Assembly (NCBI RefSeq): GCF_900240245.1
Contig: NZ_OESQ01000001.1
Coordinates: forward strand, 3,188,679 to 3,252,678
Origin: Lachnoclostridium edouardi
GTDB lineage: Bacteria > Bacillota > Clostridia > Lachnospirales > Lachnospiraceae
DNA: 64,000 nt
Direction of reading: 5' to 3'
Positions 1 to 8,244 of the stretch are shown here, one piece after another. Below the pieces are notes generated by a model. That model had not been told where the DNA came from. It made no database searches and saw only the letters and a program-made list of their open reading frames with translations. The translations under genes and the position numbers were made by a program. How positions within the stretch are numbered: position 1 is the stretch's first letter; each line of letters begins with the position of its first letter.

Positions 1-2
1 AA

Positions 3-71
3 TATGATCAGATGACACTGAAAGAGTATATTGACCCGTTTACGGGTGAGCCAGTAAAAGCAAACAAATAA
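3..71 (+). CDS. C-terminal end of a truncated-by-window protein, probably IS200/IS605-type TnpB
   Basis: The frame is open from the window edge and encodes 22 residues ending in GEPVKANK before a TAA. The residues themselves are not diagnostic. The assignment rests on what follows: a run of four compact hairpins ending in a GC-rich one, the layout of the 3' end of IS200/IS605 elements, where the TnpB frame runs into its omega RNA and the right-end hairpin. It could instead be the tail of an unrelated gene. Confidence 0.4.
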   Translation, partial: YDQMTLKEYIDPFTGEPVKANK

Positions 72-205
72 AATAAGCCCTTTAGGGCTTAGTAGGTAAA
101 TGATGTTGCGCTTGGCGAACCTATTTCGGTGAGTCTTTAGACTCCAGTGCCGGTAACAGACCCTTATAGGGTCAAAGCAAGCCACCGGCTTAGCCGGTGG
201 TCTTG
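72..205 (+). ncRNA. Putative TnpB omega (reRNA) region and right-end hairpin of an IS200/IS605 element
   Basis: Four hairpins follow each other closely: TAAGCCC/GGGCTTA (74-91), GAGTC-TTTA-GACTC (131-144), GACCC-TTATA-GGGTC (159-173) and CCACCGGCT/AGCCGGTGG (182-200). The stretch directly follows a stop codon and has no reading frame of its own. In IS200/IS605 elements the TnpB guide RNA lies here and the last hairpin is the transposase-binding right end. The element boundary is probably just after the last hairpin, near 200-212, but the left end is outside the window. Confidence 0.5.
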
Positions 206-287
206 ACTTTACAAAAAATATCGCATAAAAAATGATGTAGATGTTTGTGAAAAGTATAAGAAATATACATATATGCCAGATATAATA

Positions 288-316
288 TTGACATACTGTT
301 ATAATAGTTATAATAT
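288..316 (+). promoter_or_regulatory. Promoter of the GntR gene with an embedded operator
   Basis: A perfect TTGACA (288-293) is followed at 17 bp by TAATAT (311-316), or at 15 bp by TATAAT (309-314). Between them sits ACTGTTATAATAGTTA (295-310), which matches 15 of 16 bases of the perfect palindrome in front of tctC. A protein bound here would block the promoter, which suggests autoregulation by the GntR protein. Confidence 0.6.
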
Positions 317-340
317 ATAGCTAAAAGAAAGGAGATATCC

Positions 341-997
341 ATGGAAGAAGCAAGCTTTCAGACAGCATCTGATATCGCTTACAAAATTATTTCAAGAAAG
401 ATTCTGGATGGAGAATTTCCGCCGGGTATGAAGCTGTCCAGGAGGAAGATGGCGGAGGCTACAGGGGTCAGCGTTATCCCGGTTATTGAAGCGTTAAAGA
501 AGTTAGAGGACGACCGTCTGGTGGAGTCTAAGCCTCAGTGGGGATCATTTGTCACTGTGCCTACGTTAGAAAAGGTTCGTCAAAGCTATCAGCTGAGAGA
601 AGCCATTGAATGCCAGTCCGCCAGATACTTAGCAGAACATATGACGGCAGAGCAGGAGGCAGTGCTTTATGCTTTGGCAGAAGAATTAGATACAGTGCCA
701 TACACCCAGGCTACTGCTTTAAATACCAGCGACACCCATCTTGCTTTTCATATGAGGTTTACGGAATTTACAGGCAATCCGCTTTTGAAGGACGCTTTGA
801 GAAAGATTAATCTGTTTTGGATTCTTTGCAAGGGGACAGGAACTAAGGCTCCAAAGTGTCAATATCCTAGATACTGGCACAGACTGTTGATGGATGAGAT
901 AAAAAAAGGGGATGCCCAGGCAGCGGCGGAGGCCATGAGAATCCATGTCAATGATTCCCTGATTGCCATAGAAGCCAGCTGGAGCGACGGAACATAA
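341..997 (+). CDS. GntR-family transcriptional regulator, FCD type
   Basis: The 218-residue protein has an N-terminal winged helix-turn-helix (about residues 8-75, with the GntR pattern around PPGMKLSRRKMAEATGVS) followed by an all-helical FCD effector domain. His residues in DTHLAFH, YWHRLL and MRIHVND are at places where FCD proteins bind a metal ion that holds a carboxylate ligand. The start has a strong AAAGGAGA site. It lies just upstream of a tricarboxylate-type transporter and an aldolase and shares a palindrome with them, so it very likely controls that operon. The ligand is unknown. Confidence 0.85.
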   Translation: MEEASFQTASDIAYKIISRKILDGEFPPGMKLSRRKMAEATGVSVIPVIEALKKLEDDRLVESKPQWGSFVTVPTLEKVRQSYQLREAIECQSARYLAEHMTAEQEAVLYALAEELDTVPYTQATALNTSDTHLAFHMRFTEFTGNPLLKDALRKINLFWILCKGTGTKAPKCQYPRYWHRLLMDEIKKGDAQAAAEAMRIHVNDSLIAIEASWSDGT

Positions 998-1027
998 CGA
1001 CAAACCGGTAAAAAAGCCTTAATACAG

Positions 1028-1054
1028 GAGTTCGTTTTATGCGAACTCTATTTT
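1028..1054 (+). terminator. Terminator after the GntR gene
   Basis: GAGTTCG (1028-1034) and CGAACTC (1042-1048) form a 7-bp stem followed by TATTTT. It lies 31 bases past the stop codon and separates the regulator from the transporter operon. Confidence 0.6.
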
Positions 1055-1060
1055 AACAAA

Positions 1061-1080
1061 CTAACTGTTATAACAGTTAG
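1061..1080. promoter_or_regulatory. 20-bp perfect palindrome, probable GntR operator for the tct operon
   Basis: CTAACTGTTATAACAGTTAG is a perfect inverted repeat 69 bp upstream of tctC. Its core reappears with one mismatch between the -35 and -10 boxes of the GntR promoter. Size, symmetry and duplicate position fit a GntR/FCD operator. Confidence 0.65.
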
Positions 1081-1148
1081 CACACTAGAAAGGAAAATGA
1101 AATTGTAAACAAAATAAATAAGATTTTATAAAAAAGGAGAAGGAAAAA

Positions 1149-2123
1149 ATGAAAAAAATGATGAAAAAAGCAGGAGCAGCAGTTTTGGCCCTTACAATGG
1201 CCGCAGCATGTATGGCAGGGTGCAGCAGCAAAGAGGAAACTTATCCCAGCGATGCGATTCAGATGATTGTGCCGGTAAAGGCAGGGGGAGATACGGATGC
1301 CAACGCCAGGCTTTTAGCTCAGTATATGGAAAAAGAGCTGAACGTGTCCATGCCTATTGTAAATGTGGCAGGCTCTTCAGGAACTATTGGCATGGAGCAG
1401 GTAAAAAGCGCGGACCCTGACGGATATACTTGTCTGTTTTTTCACACTGAGGCTATGCTTCCTGAGATTTCCGATTTAATTGATTATCAGTTAGATGCAT
1501 TTAAAATGGCAGGCGTTTGCCTTCAGGCCAACACTACACTTTTAGTTACCCACAATGACTCAGGCTTTTCCAGCCTTTCAGAGTTTTTGGAGCAGGCAAA
1601 AGCTAATCCTGGAAAGATTGAATTTGGCATGGCGGTAGGCGGTTATCCCCAGTTAATTGGTCTGGCTTTGGAAAAAGAGGCGGGAATTGATTTAAACCTG
1701 GTGGATATCGGCGGAAACGCAGATAAAATAGCGGCCTTAGCCGGACACAATACAGATATTATTAACGTGGAATATGCCCTTGTAAAAGACTATTTGGAAA
1801 CAGGAGAATTTGTGCCGCTGGCTCTTCTCTCTGAAGAACGGAATCCTTTGTTTGACAGCATTCCAACAGCCAAAGAACAGGGACTTAATATGGAATTTGG
1901 AAAGTTCTTCTTTGCAGCTTTCCCAGAAGAAACTCCCGACGAGATTGTAAACACATTCAGCGACGCTATGAAGAAGGCAGTGGAGAATCCGGATTTTGTA
2001 AAGGCGGCCCAGGATTCCTATGCACTTACACCGGTTTATATGAATCCGGAGAAAGCGGCAGAATATGCTCAGGGCGTATATGAAAAGCTGAATTCCTATA
2101 AAGATTTATTTGTAGCAAATTAG
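1149..2123 (+). CDS. Tripartite tricarboxylate transporter substrate-binding lipoprotein, TctC type
   Basis: The 324-residue protein starts with a lipoprotein signal peptide whose lipobox MAGC puts the acylated Cys at residue 25. The rest is a Bug/TctC periplasmic-binding fold: an early IVPVKAGGDTDANAR loop that matches the carboxylate-binding loop of the family and a PDGYTCLF segment. It would catch a carboxylate outside the membrane and hand it to the TctAB channel encoded next. An AAGGAGAAGG ribosome site precedes the ATG. The substrate cannot be read from sequence. Confidence 0.85.
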   Translation: MKKMMKKAGAAVLALTMAAACMAGCSSKEETYPSDAIQMIVPVKAGGDTDANARLLAQYMEKELNVSMPIVNVAGSSGTIGMEQVKSADPDGYTCLFFHTEAMLPEISDLIDYQLDAFKMAGVCLQANTTLLVTHNDSGFSSLSEFLEQAKANPGKIEFGMAVGGYPQLIGLALEKEAGIDLNLVDIGGNADKIAALAGHNTDIINVEYALVKDYLETGEFVPLALLSEERNPLFDSIPTAKEQGLNMEFGKFFFAAFPEETPDEIVNTFSDAMKKAVENPDFVKAAQDSYALTPVYMNPEKAAEYAQGVYEKLNSYKDLFVAN

Positions 2124-2145
2124 AAGAGGGGTAGAAGGAGGCTAT

Positions 2146-2610
2146 ATGGGCAAGTATAAGGATCTTATTAGCGGAGTATGCGGAATGATCTTATCAGCCG
2201 TATTTTTTATGTTAAGCGTGCAGATTGGTTTGAAGGAAAAGGATGCCATAGGAGCCAGTTTCCTTCCTAAAATTGTAACTGTTATGATGTTCGTCATGTT
2301 TGCTATTGTTACATATCGGGGAACGAGGGATGCAAAGGTAGGGAAAGAAGAAAAGAAACTGGATTATGTGCCGAACTTTAAGGGCGTAGCTCTGATGTTC
2401 ATAGCCATGCTGGTATATGCATACTTGTTAAAACCAGTCGGTTTTATTATTACCAGTATTTTATTTCTTATGGCGGCTATCTGCCTGATGACGAAAAAAG
2501 AAGAATTAAAACCGGTGAAATACACGGTTATTGCCATAATTGTTGTAATATTTATCTACTTTATTTTTATGGAAGTCTTTGGAATCCGTATTCCAAAAGG
2601 AATTTTATAG
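2146..2610 (+). CDS. Tripartite tricarboxylate transporter small membrane subunit, TctB type
   Basis: The 154-residue protein has four predicted hydrophobic segments (about residues 7-25, 40-57, 85-100 and 108-150 as a pair), the layout of TctB. It contains the family feature GASFLPKIV after the first helix. It sits 22 bp after tctC and 12 bp before tctA, so the three are one transcript. TctB pairs with TctA to form the membrane part of a cation-coupled carboxylate importer. Confidence 0.8.
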   Translation: MGKYKDLISGVCGMILSAVFFMLSVQIGLKEKDAIGASFLPKIVTVMMFVMFAIVTYRGTRDAKVGKEEKKLDYVPNFKGVALMFIAMLVYAYLLKPVGFIITSILFLMAAICLMTKKEELKPVKYTVIAIIVVIFIYFIFMEVFGIRIPKGIL

Positions 2611-2622
2611 GAGGTGTCTGCA

Positions 2623-4125
2623 ATGTCATCTGATATTGTTGCTGGTGTTTTATCCATCTGTGACGTGAAAATTATGCTCCTTATGCTTCTTGGAGTATTT
2701 ATGGGAATTATTATTGGAGCAATCCCGGGCCTGTCTGTAACCATGGGAGTAGCCTTATTTCTTCCTATTACCTTTGGCATGGAGCCGGTGGCTGGCTTAT
2801 CCCTTCTGGTGGCTTTATATATCGGCGGTACCTCTGGCGGATTGATTTCCGCTATTCTCCTCAGGATCCCGGGCACGGCCTCGTCTGTGGCCACATGCTT
2901 TGACGGACATCCTATGGCGGAAAAAGGAGAGGCGACGAAAGCTCTTGGGGTAGGCATTGTATTTTCCTTCCTGGGAGGCTTTGTAAGCTACATTATTCTT
3001 ATGCTTCTGGCGCCGGCCATTGCGAAAATTGCGCTGCAGTTTGGTCCTTACGAATATTTTTCTATTGGAATTTTTTCAATGACCATGATAGCCAGCCTGG
3101 CGTCAGGGTCTTTAGTAAAGGGGATTATTTCTTCCCTGCTTGGGGTTATGATTTCCTTTGTGGGAATCGCTCCAATCACCAGCTTTACCCGTTTTACCTT
3201 TGGGGAATCAGAATTAAACGCAGGCTTTACCATTCTTCCAGTGCTGATCGGTCTTTTTGCCGTGGCCCAGGTGCTGACCTCTGTGGAGGAAAAGTTTAAA
3301 AAAGAGGATATGACCGTACAGTCCTGTAAGATTAAGGGTTTTGGCTTTACGAGAGAGGATATTAAGGGACAGGGCTGGAACTTTTGGGTTTCCATGCTGA
3401 TTGGAACTGGCATCGGAATACTGCCGGGAATGGGCGGCAGCATCTGCAACATTATTTCTTATTCTGTAGTAAAAAATCATTCTAAATACCCGGAGAAATT
3501 CGGAACAGGGATTGTGGATGGAATTGTGGCCTCAGAGACTTCCAATAACGCCAGTACAGGAGGCGCGCTGGTGCCGCTTTTAACCTTGGGGCTTCCGGGG
3601 GATAATACTACGGCTTTGATTCTGGCAGGATTTATGATTCACGGAATCACCCCGGGACCGCTTTTGTTCCGCTCAGAGGCGAAGCTGGTATATGGCATTT
3701 TTGCCGCTCTGATTGTGTCTAATATTATGATGCTGATTGTAGAGTATATGGGAATCCGTGTGTTTACCAGACTTCTCACTGTGCCGAAAAACCTTCTTCT
3801 GCCAATTGTTATTGTATTCTGCGTTGTAGGCGCTTTTGGCTCCAACAATCGTGTGTTCGACGTATTTGTAATGATGTTTTTCGGTTTGATTGGATATGGA
3901 ATGAAAAAGCTAAATTATCCGCAGGCTCCTATTATCCTGGGATTCATTCTGGGGCCAATAGTGGAAACTAATCTTAGGAGAGGCCTTATGAAAAGCCAAG
4001 GAGACTTTATGCCGTTTCTCACTTCCCCTATTTCTTGTTTGTTCCTGATTATTGCGGCGGTAATGTTGGCATTGACCATTAGGAAAGAGATTGTAAAATT
4101 GAAAAGGGCAGGCGCGGCGGCATAA
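2623..4125 (+). CDS. Tripartite tricarboxylate transporter large permease, TctA type
   Basis: The 500-residue protein is hydrophobic throughout and carries the TctA signature: GAIPGLSVTMG near the N-terminus and GGTSGGLISAILLRIPGT after the second helix pair; the second half repeats the idea with LGLPGDNTTALI. The ATG at 2623 is chosen because AGGAGGTG lies 6 bases before it; an earlier GTG at 2614 is itself part of that ribosome site. It forms the transport channel with TctB. Confidence 0.9.
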   Translation: MSSDIVAGVLSICDVKIMLLMLLGVFMGIIIGAIPGLSVTMGVALFLPITFGMEPVAGLSLLVALYIGGTSGGLISAILLRIPGTASSVATCFDGHPMAEKGEATKALGVGIVFSFLGGFVSYIILMLLAPAIAKIALQFGPYEYFSIGIFSMTMIASLASGSLVKGIISSLLGVMISFVGIAPITSFTRFTFGESELNAGFTILPVLIGLFAVAQVLTSVEEKFKKEDMTVQSCKIKGFGFTREDIKGQGWNFWVSMLIGTGIGILPGMGGSICNIISYSVVKNHSKYPEKFGTGIVDGIVASETSNNASTGGALVPLLTLGLPGDNTTALILAGFMIHGITPGPLLFRSEAKLVYGIFAALIVSNIMMLIVEYMGIRVFTRLLTVPKNLLLPIVIVFCVVGAFGSNNRVFDVFVMMFFGLIGYGMKKLNYPQAPIILGFILGPIVETNLRRGLMKSQGDFMPFLTSPISCLFLIIAAVMLALTIRKEIVKLKRAGAAA

Positions 4126-4166
4126 GGCGGCGTTTTGCGGAAATAAATAAAAAGAGGTAAAGTAAG

Positions 4167-4970
4167 ATGATGACAGAAAATAAGTTAAGGTATATGTTGG
4201 ATCACGGTATGTCTACAGTAGCTACCAGGCTGCAGTCCTCCTGGCCTACAGTAACGGAGACCGTGGGAATTACAGGAGAGTATGATTATGTGGAATTTCT
4301 GGCGGAATACGCCCCATACGGACAGTATGATTTTGAAAATATTGCCCGGGCGGCGGAGGTACACGGAATGGGCACCATGATTAAGGTGGATTACCAAAAC
4401 CGCTATTATGTGGCTCAGAAAGCTGTAGCATCAGGCTTTCAGGCTGTTCTCTTTACAGACCACAGGACGGCGGAGGACGTGGAAAAGACGATTCATATGA
4501 TTACGCCTGAGTGCCCGGAATTTGAGGGAGGAATGGGATTTGTAAACCGCAGATGGGTGGGGAACACCTGCTCTATGAGGCAGGAGGATTATGCCAGAAT
4601 GGCTTCCAGCACTGTAAAGGCATTTATGATTGAGAAAAAGGAAGCTGTGGATAACATTGATGAAATCTGTTCCGTGCCAGGACTGGATATGGTACAGTTC
4701 GGCCCTAATGACTTTGCGTTAAGCTCAGGCTTTAATATGGCCGACGATATGGAAAGAGTGAGAGAAGCGGAGAGAAAGGTGTTTGAAGCTGCGAAAAAAC
4801 ACGGCGTCCACGCCAGAGCCGAGATGAACTCAGCGGCTGATATGGAGTATTATCTGGGACTGGGAATCCGCCATTTTAATATGGGAATGGAACTGCGTAT
4901 TTTGAGAAATTATTTAAAACAGCAGGGAGAAGAAATGAATCAGATACTTAGAAAAGCCGGATTAAAATAA
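4167..4970 (+). CDS. HpcH/HpaI aldolase/citrate lyase family protein
   Basis: The 267-residue protein is a class II pyruvate-type aldolase of the HpcH/HpaI TIM-barrel family. Visible family elements are the RLQSSWPTV start, the MGFVNRRW segment, the FMIEKKEAVDNIDEI strand with the metal-ligand Glu, and MVQFGPNDFALSSG with the metal-ligand Asp. It follows tctA by 41 bp, so the operon probably imports a carboxylate and cleaves it, or a derivative of it, to pyruvate or a related oxoacid plus an aldehyde. The exact substrate is not known. Confidence 0.8.
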   Translation: MMTENKLRYMLDHGMSTVATRLQSSWPTVTETVGITGEYDYVEFLAEYAPYGQYDFENIARAAEVHGMGTMIKVDYQNRYYVAQKAVASGFQAVLFTDHRTAEDVEKTIHMITPECPEFEGGMGFVNRRWVGNTCSMRQEDYARMASSTVKAFMIEKKEAVDNIDEICSVPGLDMVQFGPNDFALSSGFNMADDMERVREAERKVFEAAKKHGVHARAEMNSAADMEYYLGLGIRHFNMGMELRILRNYLKQQGEEMNQILRKAGLK

Positions 4971-4971
4971 G

Positions 4972-5013
4972 AAAATATCTGCCGGGGCTTAGGTGCCTTG
5001 GCAGATATTTTTC
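4972..5013 (+). terminator. Terminator of the tct-aldolase operon
   Basis: AAAATATCTGCC (4972-4983) pairs perfectly with GGCAGATATTTT (5000-5011), followed by T and C. The arms are A-rich and T-rich at the base, so it could also stop the tRNA transcript coming from the other strand. Confidence 0.8.
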
Positions 5014-5030
5014 TGGAAATAAAAAAAGAA

Positions 5031-5114
5031 TGCAGAAGAAGAGACTCGAACTCTCACGGTATCGCTACCACACGGACCTGAACCGTGCGCGTCTGCCAAT
5101 TCCGCCACTTCTGC
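5031..5114 (-). tRNA. tRNA-Leu (anticodon CAG)
   Basis: The complement folds as an 84-nt class II tRNA: acceptor GCAGAAG/CTTCTGC with discriminator A, D-loop, anticodon loop TTCAGGT giving CAG, a long variable arm and the GTTCGAGTC T-arm. CCA is not encoded. It is base-for-base identical to the copy at 52411-52494. A consensus promoter lies upstream at 5144-5172. Confidence 0.95.
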
Positions 5115-5143
5115 ATATCTAATATGTCTTAAAGACATGTGTC

Positions 5144-5172
5144 ATTATATGGCAAAATTGTGTCATTGTCAA
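5144..5172 (-). promoter_or_regulatory. Promoter of tRNA-Leu(CAG), left copy
   Basis: On the minus strand TTGACA (5167-5172) and TATAAT (5144-5149) are separated by exactly 17 bp, a perfect vegetative sigma-A promoter 29 bp from the tRNA 5' end. Confidence 0.85.
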
Positions 5173-5229
5173 CTGTATTTTTCAAAAAATTTAAAGAATT
5201 AAAAAAACAAAAAAACTTATAAAAAGGGC

Positions 5230-5258
5230 TTGCCATCTTTTGGGAACTGTGCTATACT
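5230..5258 (+). promoter_or_regulatory. Promoter of tRNA-Leu(UAA)
   Basis: TTGCCA (5230-5235) and TATACT (5253-5258) are spaced by 17 bp and end 15 bp before the tRNA. Confidence 0.75.
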
Positions 5259-5273
5259 ACATTCCGTTGGCAA

Positions 5274-5357
5274 GCGGGAGTGCTGGAATTGGCAGACAGG
5301 CAAGACTAAGGATCTTGTGGGTGTATGCTCGTGTGGGTTCAAGTCCCATCTCCCGCA
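5274..5357 (+). tRNA. tRNA-Leu (anticodon UAA)
   Basis: 84-nt class II tRNA with acceptor stem GCGGGAG/CTCCCGC, discriminator A, anticodon loop CTAAGGA (anticodon TAA) and a long variable arm. No encoded CCA. It sits in the gap between the aldolase and diaminopimelate dehydrogenase, divergent from the neighbouring tRNA-Leu(CAG). Confidence 0.95.
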
Positions 5358-5366
5358 TTGGTACAA

Positions 5367-5399
5367 AGGCGTATTCCTATGAGGAATACGCCTATTTTT
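5367..5399 (+). terminator. Terminator of tRNA-Leu(UAA)
   Basis: AGGCGTATTCC (5367-5377) pairs with GGAATACGCCT (5383-5393) around TATGA and is followed by ATTTTTA, 10 bases past the tRNA. Confidence 0.85.
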
Positions 5400-5452
5400 A
5401 TCATATAGGAAAGTTCACAGCGCTTTCCTAAAAATTAAAGGAGAGAAAACAT

Positions 5453-6439
5453 ATGACAATCAGAATTGGTATATTAGGATACGGCAATCTGGGCAGAGGC
5501 GTAGAATGTGCAGTAAAGCAAAATCCAGATATGGAGTTAAAAGCAGTTTTTACAAGACGGAATCCGGAGACAGTAAAAATTCTTTCTGACACTGCAAAGG
5601 TATATCATATAGATGAAGCGGAGAAAATGACAGATGAGATCGACGTTATGATTCTCTGTGGAGGAAGCGCCACAGATCTGCCTGAACAGACTCCTAAATA
5701 TGCTGCAATGTTTCATGTAGTAGACAGTTTTGACACTCACGCCAGAATTCCGGAGCATTTTGCAGAAGTAAATAAGGCTGCCGCTGAAGCCGGAAAGGTT
5801 GCAATAATTTCTGTAGGATGGGACCCGGGAATGTTTTCCTTAAACCGTCTTTATGGCGAGGCTGTTCTCCCTGCAGGAAGCAATTATACATTCTGGGGCA
5901 AGGGCGTAAGCCAGGGACACTCTGACGCTATCCGGCGTGTGGAGGGAGTAAAGGACGCCAGACAGTATACAATTCCTGTGGAGGCTGCCTTAGAGGCGGT
6001 GAGAAACGGCAGCAACCCTGATTTAACCACAAGGGAAAAACATATCAGAGAGTGTTTTGTAGTGGCAGAAGAGGGCGCTGACTTAAAGAGAATTGAAGAC
6101 CAGATCAAAACCATGCCTAATTATTTTGCAGAGTACGATACAACAGTTCACTTTATCAGTGAGGAGGAGCTTTTGAGAGATCACAGCGGAATCCCTCACG
6201 GCGGTTTTGTGATCCGCAGCGGAAAAACAGGCTGGGAAAATGAAAATACACATGTAATAGAATACCGTTTAAAACTGGACTCTAATCCGGAGTTTACATC
6301 CAGCATACTCACTGCTTATGCAAGAGCTGCCTACAGGATGAGCTTAGAGGGACAAAAGGGCTGTAAAACAGTATTCGATATAGCCCCGGCTTATTTATCT
6401 CCAAAAACAGGAGAAGAGCTGAGAAAGGCTATGCTGTAA
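5453..6439 (+). CDS. ddh: meso-diaminopimelate D-dehydrogenase
   Basis: The 328-residue protein has an N-terminal Rossmann motif GILGYGNLGRG (residues 6-16) and the Ddh-specific segments SVGWDPGMFSLNR, FWGKGVSQGHSDAI and IPHGGFVIR that line the substrate pocket. The enzyme makes meso-diaminopimelate directly from tetrahydrodipicolinate, ammonia and NADPH, a one-step route for lysine and for the peptidoglycan cross-link. An AAGGAGAG site lies before the ATG. It stands alone between a tRNA terminator and the suf pair. Confidence 0.92.
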   Translation: MTIRIGILGYGNLGRGVECAVKQNPDMELKAVFTRRNPETVKILSDTAKVYHIDEAEKMTDEIDVMILCGGSATDLPEQTPKYAAMFHVVDSFDTHARIPEHFAEVNKAAAEAGKVAIISVGWDPGMFSLNRLYGEAVLPAGSNYTFWGKGVSQGHSDAIRRVEGVKDARQYTIPVEAALEAVRNGSNPDLTTREKHIRECFVVAEEGADLKRIEDQIKTMPNYFAEYDTTVHFISEEELLRDHSGIPHGGFVIRSGKTGWENENTHVIEYRLKLDSNPEFTSSILTAYARAAYRMSLEGQKGCKTVFDIAPAYLSPKTGEELRKAML

Positions 6440-6460
6440 GATACTATTCAGGAGGAGCTT

Positions 6461-7192
6461 ATGCTGAAGTTAGAACATGTTTCCTTTGAGGTAAAGGAAG
6501 ACAGGGGAGAAAAAGGGATTATAAAGGATTTAAGCCTGACCTTAGACGACGGAAAGTTTATTGTTATTACAGGTCCTAACGGAGGGGGAAAATCTACTTT
6601 GGCAAAATTAATTGCCGGTATTGAAAAGCCTACCTCAGGCAAAATATTTTTTGATGAAAAAGATATTACAGAAATGAGCATCACAGACAGAGCCAATATG
6701 GGCATCAGCTTTGCTTTTCAGCAGCCTGTAAGATTTAAGGGCGTTCAGGTTCTGGATTTAATCCGCCTGGCCGCCAGACAGGAGCTGTCTGCAGCAGAGG
6801 CCTGTAAATACTTGTCAGAGGTAGGACTTTGCGCCAAGGATTATATTAACAGGGAAGTAAACGCAAGTTTTTCCGGCGGCGAGCTGAAAAGAATCGAGAT
6901 TGCAACAGTACTGGCCAGAGGAACAAAGCTTTCTGTGTTTGACGAGCCTGAAGCAGGCATAGACTTGTGGAGCTTTCAAAATTTAATTCAGGTGTTTGAG
7001 CGGATGAGAAAGGCCATTAACGGCTCAATTTTAATCATTTCTCACCAGGAGAGAATTCTTAATATTGCAGATGAAATCGTAGTAATCGCAGACGGAAAAA
7101 TTACAAAGCAGGGCCCCAGGGAAGAAATTCTGCCTGAGCTTTTAGGCACTGCGGCTGCAGTGGCCGGATGCGACGTATTATCAGGGAGGTGA
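6461..7192 (+). CDS. sufC: SufC-type Fe-S assembly ATPase
   Basis: The 243-residue ABC ATPase has Walker A GPNGGGKST (about residues 40-48), the Q-loop FAFQQPVRF, a signature NASFSGGELKRIEIA typical of SufC, and Walker B LSVFDEPEAGID. No transmembrane partner is nearby; the next gene is a SufB/D-type protein, which sets this ATPase in iron-sulfur cluster assembly and not transport. The two genes lie 5 bp apart. Confidence 0.85.
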   Translation: MLKLEHVSFEVKEDRGEKGIIKDLSLTLDDGKFIVITGPNGGGKSTLAKLIAGIEKPTSGKIFFDEKDITEMSITDRANMGISFAFQQPVRFKGVQVLDLIRLAARQELSAAEACKYLSEVGLCAKDYINREVNASFSGGELKRIEIATVLARGTKLSVFDEPEAGIDLWSFQNLIQVFERMRKAINGSILIISHQERILNIADEIVVIADGKITKQGPREEILPELLGTAAAVAGCDVLSGR

Positions 7193-7197
7193 GTGAG

Positions 7198-8115
7198 ATG
7201 GATGAAATTCAGAAAACACTTCTGGAAGAAGTGGCGGACCTCCATCAGATTCCTGCCGGCGCTTATAATATAAGGGCCAACGGCCAGGTGGCAGGCAGAA
7301 GTTCCACAGCGAATATTGAAATTGTAAGCAAGGAAGACGGCACTGGAATTGATATTAAAATTAAGGCCGGCACAAAAAATGAAAGTGTTCATATTCCTGT
7401 AGTAATGACTCAAAGCGGGTTGACAGAGCAGGTATATAACGACTTTTACATCGGGGATGACGCGGACGTAGTAATTATTGCCGGCTGCGGCATTCACAAC
7501 GGAGGAGATTCCAACTCCAGACACGACGGCATCCACCGCTTTTTTGTAGGGAAAAACGCGAAAATTAAGTATGTGGAAAAGCATTATGGCAGCGGCGACG
7601 GAAGAGGGCAGAGGATTATGAATCCTAAGACTGAGGTTACTATGGAAGCCGGAAGCTATATGGAAATGGAAATGGTGCAGATTAAGGGAGTGGATTCTAC
7701 AAAAAGACTGACTGTTGCAGACTTGGGAGAAAGGGCTAAAATGGTTGTAAGGGAAAGACTTTTAACCCACGGCACTCAGGATGCAGTCAGCGAGTTTGAG
7801 GTGAATTTAAATGGCGCAGATTCCAGCGCCAACATTATTTCCCGGTCTGTTGCTAAAGAGGAGTCGTCCCAGGTATTTATTTCCAAGCTTCACGGAAACG
7901 CCAAATGCGCAGGACATTCAGAGTGTGATTCCATTATTATGGACGACGCTAAAATCAGCGCTATTCCTGAAATTACAGCCAACAACCCGGATGCAGCCCT
8001 GATCCATGAGGCTGCCATTGGAAAAATTGCAGGGGAGCAGATTACTAAGCTGATGACCTTAGGCCTTACAGAGGCAGAGGCGGAAGCTCAGATTGTCAAT
8101 GGATTCTTAAAGTAA
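7198..8115 (+). CDS. SufB/SufD-family Fe-S cluster scaffold protein
   Basis: The 305-residue protein matches the SufBD core: a beta-helix with DVVIIAGCGIHNGG, DGIHRFFVG, and a C-terminal HEAAIGKIAGEQITKLMTLGLTEAEAE segment that contacts SufC. It is shorter than Escherichia coli SufB and lacks sufS and sufU neighbours, matching the minimal SufBC (SMS) systems of anaerobes. ATG 7198 is chosen because GGGAGGTGAG lies just upstream; the frame is open earlier but without a ribosome site. Confidence 0.85.
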   Translation: MDEIQKTLLEEVADLHQIPAGAYNIRANGQVAGRSSTANIEIVSKEDGTGIDIKIKAGTKNESVHIPVVMTQSGLTEQVYNDFYIGDDADVVIIAGCGIHNGGDSNSRHDGIHRFFVGKNAKIKYVEKHYGSGDGRGQRIMNPKTEVTMEAGSYMEMEMVQIKGVDSTKRLTVADLGERAKMVVRERLLTHGTQDAVSEFEVNLNGADSSANIISRSVAKEESSQVFISKLHGNAKCAGHSECDSIIMDDAKISAIPEITANNPDAALIHEAAIGKIAGEQITKLMTLGLTEAEAEAQIVNGFLK

Positions 8116-8140
8116 AATCAGAGAATTTTCAGCATATCCC

Positions 8141-8182
8141 AGGCTGGTGCAAAGGTAAATCACTTTTGCGCCGGCCTTTTTG
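8141..8182 (+). terminator. Terminator of the sufC-sufBD pair
   Basis: AGGCTGGTGCAAA and TTTGCGCCGGCCT pair with G-T wobbles, followed by TTTTTGT. Confidence 0.75.
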
Positions 8183-8244
8183 TATTAAGAAAAGACTGGC
8201 TGCTCATATAATTAAGGTAAAAGTATAAAATTTCCGGGGAAAAT

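Noticed and set aside
5031..5357. tRNA gene as integration site of the mobile element
   Set aside because: The element ends are inside the S8 gene at CATGA, 3.7 kb away; neither tRNA carries a duplicated 3' end.
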